A DNA stretch of 64,000 bases from Epichloe hybrida. Its lineage: Eukaryota; Ascomycota; Sordariomycetes; Hypocreales; Clavicipitaceae. This document shows, one piece after another, positions 57,634-64,000 of the stretch (positions are counted from its first letter, which is position 1; the number at the start of each line of letters is the position of its first letter). The position numbers and the translations under genes are program-made. The stretch covers positions 1,674,001 through 1,738,000 of the forward strand of contig JAFEKR010000006.1 of assembly GCA_019022495.1 (NCBI GenBank). The letters are read 5' to 3'. The notes beneath the pieces were generated by a model. That model had not been told where the DNA came from, did not search any database, and saw nothing but the letters and a program-made list of their open reading frames with translations.

Positions 57634-59104
57634 ATGGCCGCAACGGTGGCACAGTCGCAGGTGCATGGCGCTTTGTCTTCTTCAAATAATCTAGCTTCGC
57701 CACCGGTATCTGGCTCTCACATGGCGCACGACCAAATTCATCATCGTCATCAGCATCAGCATCGGCATCAGCGTCAGCGTCAGCATCAGCATCAGCATCA
57801 GCATCAGCATCAGCATCAGCATCAGCATCAGCATCAGCATCAGCATCATTCACATGGCCATTTCCAGTCACAAGACTCGACGGCGAGCAATGGACAAATG
57901 GAGTCGTTCCCGAGGACGCAAAAGTTCAATCCCAGTAATTTCAGAGTTGTTCGCACCCTGGGAACAGGTTGTTATCCCAACCCACGACAAGTTCAACGTT
58001 GCTGGAATATCGCTGACCTCGAAAAAAAAAAATCCCTCTTATACAGGCACATTTGCGCGAGTCTGTCTCGTCCGGCCGTCAAGCGCCCCCGACACACCCC
58101 TAGAGCAAGACACCACAGGCAACGCCGAGGTCTACGCCCTCAAGATACTGCGAAAGACCCAAGTCATCAAACTAAAGCAGGTCGACCATGTCCGCCACGA
58201 GAGATCCGTCCTAGCCGACGTGGCAGGCCACCCGTTCATCACCAGCCTCCTCACCTCATTCTCGGACCACGACTCTCTGTACATGCTCCTCGATTACGTC
58301 CCCGGCGGCGAACTCTTCAGCTACCTGCGCAAGTTCCGGCGGTTCGACGAACCCACCGCCCGCTTCTACGCCGCCGAGATTGTCCTCGTCCTGGAGTATC
58401 TCCACGAGCATCAAGGCGGCGTGGCGTACCGGGACCTCAAGCCGGAGAACCTCCTGTTGGACAGGGACGGCCACATCAAGCTCGTCGACTTTGGCTTCGC
58501 CAAGCGCCTAGGCCACAAGGATGACCACCCAGTCGAGACGTACACCCTCTGCGGCACGCCAGAATATCTCGCCCCAGAGGTCATCCACAACAAGGGCCAC
58601 ACCACGGCAGTAGACTGGTGGGCACTCGGCATTCTCATGTACGAATTCCTCACGGGCTATCCGCCATTCTGGCATCAGAATCCCATTGAAATCTACAAGC
58701 AGTACGTACGCGCGGCTCCAATCAAGGCCCGACCCCCCCCCCCCCAATCAAACTAACCCCAATCGTCAACTACCAGAATTGTAGAGAAACCAGTCACGTT
58801 CCCCCAAGACCCCCCCCTGTCCGACGAGGCCAAAGACATCATCCGCTCCTTTTGCACAATCGACCGATCCCGACGCCTCGGCAACATCAGCGGAGGCGCC
58901 AGCCGCGTCAAAGATCACCCCTTCTTCCAGCATATCAACTGGGACGACGTGCTCAACCGCAGACGACAGGGCCCCATCGTCCCGCCGATACGGTACCCCG
59001 GCGATGCGCAGTGCTTCGACACATACCCCGAGGACGACGGCAAGCGGGACGAGTACACCAAGGACATGGCGCAAAAGTATGAGCAGTACTTTGCCGATTT
59101 TTGA
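57634..59104 (+). CDS. cAMP-dependent protein kinase catalytic subunit, His/Gln-rich N terminus
   Basis: Three exons: 57634-57967, 58047-58701, 58777-59104 (438 aa). The first ATG in frame is 57634 (MAATVAQSQ); the upstream codons are open but have no ATG. Residues about 40-72 are a His-Gln repeat from a CAGCAT microsatellite. The AGC kinase domain begins FRVVRTLGTGTFARV (about 104) and contains YALKILRK, the catalytic loop YRDLKPENLLL, DFGFAKR, the activation loop TLCGTPEYLAPE and DWWALGILMYEFLTGYPPF. The C-terminal AGC tail ends YEQYFADF, the FxxF-type hydrophobic motif. PKA is the effector of cAMP signalling in growth, spore germination and infection development. Fungi usually have two isoforms; a long, low-complexity N terminus would fit either, so I give no symbol. 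Confidence 0.92.
57751..57848 (+). repeat. (CAGCAT)n coding microsatellite
   Basis: About 16 hexanucleotide units (with CAGCGT and CGGCAT variants near the start) lie inside exon 1 of the PKA gene. They encode alternating Gln and His. The complementary strand would read Asp-Ala repeats, which is a shadow frame. Length changes would stay in frame. Confidence 0.95.
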
Positions 59105-59866
59105 CGTCAAAAATAATCCTAACGGGGGGAACCCGCGGGGGATGCAAACAACCCCCCCCCCCCTTTTATATATATATATATATATATAATTCACACGCTG
59201 ATAGGAATCGGCGTCAGCGCGAGGCATCGCAAAGTATACGTACTAAATTCCTGTCACTACGAGCATTGAAATATAGCGCAAGAGGAGGGAAGAGGGAAAG
59301 TGGTTTTTTTTTTCTTCCCCTTTCTCTTCATGGACGTACCATTCGGAGTTTTGATACTACTATTTAGACACGGCAGGCCGTCACCGTTTGGGCATGATTA
59401 AAGTTGAAAAAAACGCCACCATGACCATTATACTCAAGTGTGCTTCACTGCTTATGCCGTCGAATCGTAATGTTTTTTCACTCCGACGGGGCAAGAAGAA
59501 GAAGTGCGTCTTCGTTTCCATCTACACATTGGCAGGCAAAGACTGCCAACGCGCACGAGGAGCCCAAGCCAAGATGCAGACCATGGTTACCAACCAAACT
59601 AGAAGATGAAATGAGTACGGACTACGCAATCGCAGCCAGCCCCGTGTTTATTAATAAATTCTACGCTTGACCATTCGTTACAAGTGGATAATTACATTAC
59701 CAAAGAGCAATTGTGACATGTGTCCCCGGCGCCTTCAAACGCAAATAATGCCGTGTTCGCTCACACAGCATGACTAAAAGGAAGGTGCAGAAAGGTGAAT
59801 TCATCAAAAGAAAAGAGGGAGAGAGAGAGGGAGAGGTGGGGGGAAAATAAAGAAACAAGGACCTCT
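59105..59866. other. Convergent intergenic region
   Basis: PKA and INP54 3' flanks. It contains a C(11) run followed by a (TA)n tract at about 59150-59190, and a GA-rich tract near 59815-59840. No gene was recognised. Confidence 0.6.
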
Positions 59867-61519
59867 CTATCCCGTCTTGTAGAACCACCAGGTTCCCATG
59901 CCCATGGCCAGCAACGTGGCCAACACCCAGACTCCCTCCTTGGTGCTCCACAGAAAAGCACTCCATCCCGTCACCAGTTCCTTGCGCCGGGCAGCCCTTC
60001 TGCGGGCCCATGCCTCGGGATCGACTTCGACGGGCAACTTGACGCGAGGATCCAACGATGTTTCGCGCTCTGAATCCGGCGGCGTCATGCCCTCGGGCGG
60101 TATGAGGGGCACATGCGCTCTGAGGTAGACGGGGCGGTGATCACTGCTTCTGAGGACGGGGAGAGCGTCGTAGGCGAGGACCCTGATGCTGGGTGGTGAC
60201 TCGCTGGGTGGTGACTTTGACTGGGCCCATGAGGGAACGTCGAGGTACAATACGCGGTCTGTCCAGCTGGGGTATCGATGGGAGGCGAATTTCCAGGGGA
60301 CCTGGCCCTCGTCCTCGTCGTCGTCTGCGGGAGTTTTCTTGGGGAGCACCTTGTATTTGTAAGTAGGCGGGAAGTTGACATCTGCTTCGGAAAGTCCGTG
60401 CAGGGTCCGGCCGGCCAGTCTCTCGCGCGTGAGCTGGTCCAGGGGCAGGAAGGTAGGATAATAGCTTTCCGAAGAGGGATCCAAGCTTGGGAAAGCGGCG
60501 TTCGGTGGTGGGGATGATGTTGATATTCTGTAGTTGAGATCACCAGCGACAAACAGGTGAGAGGATGGTTTGAAGACGGATATGTCGTGCAAGCGCTCCC
60601 GGACTTGGAGGTGCTCCCGGTGGTGTGCGTCGTGCAGCAGACGGTGTCGCTCACTGCCGCCGCCGCCGCCGCCGCCGCCGCCGTCGTCGTCCTCATCACT
60701 GCCATCATCGGAGCCGGCTGGCGTTGGGGGTGCAGGCGTTCCCTCGGGCCCCCTGAGCTCGTCGAGTACGGTGTCAGGGTCTCCAAACGTCATCCCTCTC
60801 ATGATGGCAGCCCAGTTGGCATTCCTCCGCGGCAGGTTCCACTCCATGGCAGCCAAATGGGTGGCCACAAACGTGAGTTCCGTCGCTTGCTTCCCATCGC
60901 CCTTGACGTCGTACAGCGTCCGCAGACCCACGGCTCCCTTGTTGCCCATCTCGGCGGCGCCAAAGCCAACTTCGGCGTCCTGCAGGTTCTGTATGCTTTG
61001 GGGATCCTTGGCGAAGAGCAAGATGGCTGTGTATCCAACGTTGTGGGCCTTGATCAACGTATACGTTCGTTCGGGCTTGCCTCGTCGTCGTCGTCGTCGT
61101 CGTCGTCGTTCTGAATCCGAATCAGTCGGCGTGACAGATACGACGGGCTCAGGCGCAACTTCTGCAGCTGTTGCTTGAGCACCGTGTTGTAGTCTTTGGG
61201 CGGCAAGGTTGATTGCCTCGTCGAATCGAGAAAAGTACGGGTTGAGGAAGTAGTCCCCGATAAAGGACTGACTTAACGGGGCAATTTCCTGCAGAGATCT
61301 GCGAGGCGTTCAGCGCAAGGTACATATATAGACTAGCTTCAGGCAGCAGAGCAAGACTCGAAGATCCAAGGGCCATGCTTACAGGACAACGATGTCGGGT
61401 AAAGTGGTAGCATTGTTCGCGAATGCAGTGTGCACGTGGTTCGCAAACACGCCGACATGGATAAAGGACTTTGCGCAATTGAAGCTAAGGACCAGCAGGT
61501 CGACAGCGGACGGAGGCAT
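59867..61519 (-). CDS. INP54: Inositol polyphosphate 5-phosphatase, tail-anchored (Inp54-like)
   Basis: Two exons, 61519-61383 and 61298-59867 (522 aa); the 84-nt intron joins LPDIVVL to SLQEIAPLSQSFIG. Catalytic motifs are VLSFNCAK (metal-binding Asn), SLQEIAPL (Glu), FVATHLAA, VAGDLNYRI (about 296), PSWTDRVLY (about 391) and SSDHRPV (about 434). Threonine replaces the more common cysteine in the WCDR motif. The C terminus has a single hydrophobic segment (GVWVLATLLAMGMGTWWFY) preceded by basic residues, as expected for an ER tail anchor. Yeast Inp54 dephosphorylates PI(4,5)P2 and influences secretion. Unusual features are a run of about ten Arg (108-117) before the core, and an acidic/poly-Gly loop (about 245-265), both from trinucleotide repeats. 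The start MPPSAVDLLVLSFN is immediately before the fold begins. Confidence 0.93.
61084..61109. repeat. (CGT)n microsatellite coding poly-Arg
   Basis: A CGT/CGA trinucleotide repeat inside INP54 exon 2 encodes a run of about ten Arg on the minus strand, between the N-terminal beta-strands and the IKAHNVGYTAILLF segment. Confidence 0.9.
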
Positions 61520-63562
61520 GGCTGCTGGTGCTGAGATTGCTGAGTCGTTGGCGTGATGCAGATGCAGGTTGAGTGAGGCTCGTCGACGTTGCCAGTAGCG
61601 CGTACTCTGTGCAGAGTACGAGACGAGGGGTCAGAGGAGCAAAGTGATGGCACTGATGGCAGTGTCGGGAGACTTTTTGATGCAGTGTACTCCGTAATAC
61701 GGATCCGTAGCGTGCGTACTCCGTATGTAGAAAAAAACAGGCGGCAAGGGTGCTCACTGCTGTCGAGGAAGAGGCGCGGGGGGGCGGAGGGGCCGCCGAT
61801 CTGGAGATTCCCGTCAGGCGTCACCCACGTCACCAATGAAATGGGATCCAGGATCTCAGCCAAGTTGGTGTCTTGTTCAACACATTCCCATTGTGTCAGC
61901 TAACCTTTCCTTTTTTGTCAGAAGATCTCTCCCCCTCCCCAATGCTGCACTTCGCCCCCCGCCTGAGTCTCCCCGCTCGTCTGGTCCCTGCTCACGCGAC
62001 TGATCGGTTGGAAATCTAGGCCCGGCCCTTGAAGGTCACACAGCTCAAATCACGTTGTCCTGAACGTCATGCTTGATCCCGTGGTCACGTTGACATACGC
62101 TGACATACTCTGATGCGTCAAAATAGCAAAGAAATGAACAAGCAATCAATTGTTGAAAACTATCTAATGCAATACGGGCCAGCTTGGACATGATCCGCTG
62201 CATTTGCGGCAGAATGGCAACAGGTAGTCTGACTCGAGGATGGTTTGCTCTTTGCAAGTCAGCGCGCCTATAGTCGCATTCATATTACAGCAGACATGTT
62301 CCGACGCATGGCGTCACCCTCCTCTCCTTCCTGCTGGACCTCTTGTGTGACATGGCCCATGTCTCAAGTATGCTTGCCCGGTCCAGCAGCGCCTAATCAA
62401 AAGTGTCCAGAGCCTGTGGTAGTAATGACTTATACCAGAGTGAGGTGGGCAATGCGGTCGCGGTACCACGACTTCGGTGTGTTCCCTGTCGAACCCCAGA
62501 CTGGCTAATAAGGCGGACTCCTTCGACTTCTCAGACCTCCCCAGAAGCTGTCTGGTGGCGAAAGCCCAAACCCCAGAATGCAGAAAGAAAAGTGTTGGAG
62601 GAGGGCACAGAAATAATGACCAAAAAAAGATAAGAAAGTGCAGAACCGTGGGACAAAACGCAGCTGTACCGCAACGACTGAGGCCAGAATTCCAGAGTAA
62701 GCGGATAAGTTTTGGAAGACTTCACATGTCATCATGCGTCGTGAAGGAATTCCTGATGCCATGTAAAGCTCTTCATGGCTCGTGAGACACGGACCATAGC
62801 AACACAATGCATCATCGCAAAAAGAGCATCCTCGTGTAAAATCGGTCTGCAGCAATCCGCCAAGTCGGATTACCGGACATGCCGTTCAGATGCGGCTGCC
62901 GATGACAAGAAAATTGCCTAGATGAGTGATCAAGCAACAAGTTGCTTCATCATCAACACCCAACAACTGCCTGTCAAGCGGGGAACCATCCGAGCCATGC
63001 GTCAACTCATTAACCCTGACATGCGTCGAAGAACGAAATATAGCAATGCGCAACGATGAAAATGCAAGTTGACAGAAACAGACCGCGAAGCCACTAAAAA
63101 ACACTCCCCTCCCCCCTGCGTCAAAAGACACGCCGACGCACTGTGAGCCCTGATTTGGTTAGAGAAGGACAGAAGCTCCAGTTTCTCCAGTCTCTGGGCG
63201 GTGTCTCTTCAAATCAAATTTGTTTGTTGACCATGTGGGGGATGTGGGCGGATAAAAGTCATGTCATCATTGCAGATTCCTAGACCAAGGTTTCCATTTG
63301 AGATCCCGTGAAGCGCGGGAGAGGGGTGAGTAAGCCATTTTTCACGAATCATTTCGGCCGGTAACTGCCAGAGGCATAAGCCGCTCCCTTTGAAGCAGAG
63401 CGAAGCCTGTTTATCGTCCACTGAGTCAGCCATAGATTGTCAGCAGATTTTCCTTCCGGCCAGCGGTTATCAAGGACAGTCAACGCGGGCAGGAAAATGA
63501 CTCCTTACAAAGAGAATTTTTTCGTCGTTTGAAGGCTGGAGGCTGGGCTTTTTTTAAGACAC
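61520..63562. other. Intergenic, no gene recognised
   Basis: About 2 kb between INP54 (promoter side) and the casein kinase gene end, both on the minus strand. It contains a cluster of TACTCCGTA/TACGGATCCGTA motifs at about 61686-61730. Frames on both strands lack recognisable domains. An untranslated or small last exon of casein kinase I could extend into it. Confidence 0.5.
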
Positions 63563-64000
63563 TCACATCCTATCGCTACCGCCAATTGCACGGTTGGTAT
63601 CCGGGGTGTCCACACCGGCACCGGATCCGCGTTCAAGCATCTTGCGGCGAGAGCTGGGAATGGCGTTGGGCTTGGCAGCACCAGACTGGACAGCATTGGT
63701 GCGGGATGCACGAGCCTTCTCATCCTCCTCCGGATTGGCCTGACCAGCGGCCTGAGCAATGGCCTGGGCGTTCTTTTGGTATTTGTAGACAGTCCAATCA
63801 AAGACATAGTCATACTGGAAGCCTTCGCGGACAAAGAGATCGCGGAAGATCTTACGGAGATAGCTATAGTCGGGCTTGTCGTCGAAGCGAAGGGATCGGG
63901 TGTAGTTGAGGTAGATGGCAAACTCGTTGGGGAAGCCGCGGCAGAGCACCTCAGTAGGGGTTGTCATCTTCTTCTCCATGATGCGATCGTATTTCTGCTT
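63563..64000 (-). CDS. HRR25: Casein kinase I, Hrr25/CkiA-type (C-terminal part, truncated by window edge)
   Basis: The frame enters from the right edge and runs 145 codons to a stop at 63563-63565. It begins [12 protein letters not shown], then [38 protein letters not shown] and [14 protein letters not shown]. This is the end of the kinase domain and the start of the tail of casein kinase I, a very conserved family acting in DNA repair, ribosome maturation, vesicle traffic and, in Neurospora, the circadian clock. The tail ends [10 protein letters not shown] good donor sequence (GTGAGT) overlaps the stop codon, so an alternative splice to a further exon is possible. The catalytic loop and N terminus lie outside the window. 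Confidence 0.95.
   Translation of the reverse strand, partial: KQKYDRIMEKKMTTPTEVLCRGFPNEFAIYLNYTRSLRFDDKPDYSYLRKIFRDLFVREGFQYDYVFDWTVYKYQKNAQAIAQAAGQANPEEDEKARASRTNAVQSGAAKPNAIPSSRRKMLERGSGAGVDTPDTNRAIGGSDRM

Noticed and set aside
57584..57871. Asp-Ala repeat protein on the minus strand of the PKA microsatellite
   Set aside because: A pure artefact of the complementary CAGCAT repeat.
1..64000. CRISPR arrays, bacterial operons, integrons or prophage
   Set aside because: The window is clearly nuclear fungal DNA with spliceosomal introns. No direct-repeat/spacer arrays were seen.
1..64000. Secondary-metabolite cluster (PKS, NRPS, terpene cyclase, P450)
   Set aside because: No backbone or tailoring enzyme signatures were found in any frame.

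Overview
The window looks like a chromosome segment from a filamentous ascomycete, most likely a sordariomycete and probably Hypocreales. Genes are broken by short introns (about 50-120 nt, GT..AG, often with a CTAAC/CTGAC-like branch site). The proteins are typical fungal housekeeping orthologues, and intergenic spacers of 0.3-4 kb hold microsatellites and a recurring TACTCCGTA-type motif. All exon structures were assembled by hand from reading frame, splice signals and remembered family alignments. They are not backed by transcripts.

Left arm (2-27.4 kb) is mostly conserved core genes: a Cti6-like PHD-finger protein (+), mitochondrial ribosome GTPase Mtg1 (-), a short Ser/Pro-rich conserved protein (-), mitochondrial enoyl reductase Etr1 (+), the Ran exchange factor RCC1 (+), class III PI3-kinase Vps34 (-), a DUF4336/metallo-beta-lactamase-like protein (-), a coiled-coil membrane protein (-), the SMC5/6 kleisin Nse4 (-), a small Pro/Ser-rich protein (+), and the six-exon V-ATPase c' subunit Vma11 (-).

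Middle (27.4-39 kb) is an accessory, decaying island. It holds ankyrin-repeat remains (+), a broken GH18 chitinase (-) head-to-head with a LysM fragment (+), an SRPK-like kinase with a GC-AG intron (+), a secreted LysM protein whose second LysM domain has been lost to a stop and frameshift (+), an intact GPI-anchored GH16 Crh-type transglycosylase (+), a kinase-like pseudogene (+), and almost 4 kb without recognisable genes.

Right arm (39-64 kb) returns to core genes: Rho1 exchange factor Rom2 (+), a RecA/Rad51-like protein with a degenerate Walker A (-), Pal1 (-), a conserved 71-aa protein (+), a GRAM-TBC-EF-hand RabGAP (-), an intron-containing tRNA-Glu(UUC) (-), a PKA catalytic subunit with a His-Gln repeat (+), tail-anchored inositol 5-phosphatase Inp54 (-), and the C-terminal end of casein kinase I (-), cut by the window edge.

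Several genes share a theme of membrane and wall morphogenesis: Vps34, Vma11, Rom2, Pal1, Inp54, the RabGAP and the Crh enzyme. In a fungus such genes are scattered, and nothing here shows that they form a cluster. I did not find a clearly novel multi-gene system. The most interesting regions are the decaying chitinase/LysM/kinase island and the degenerate RecA-like gene.
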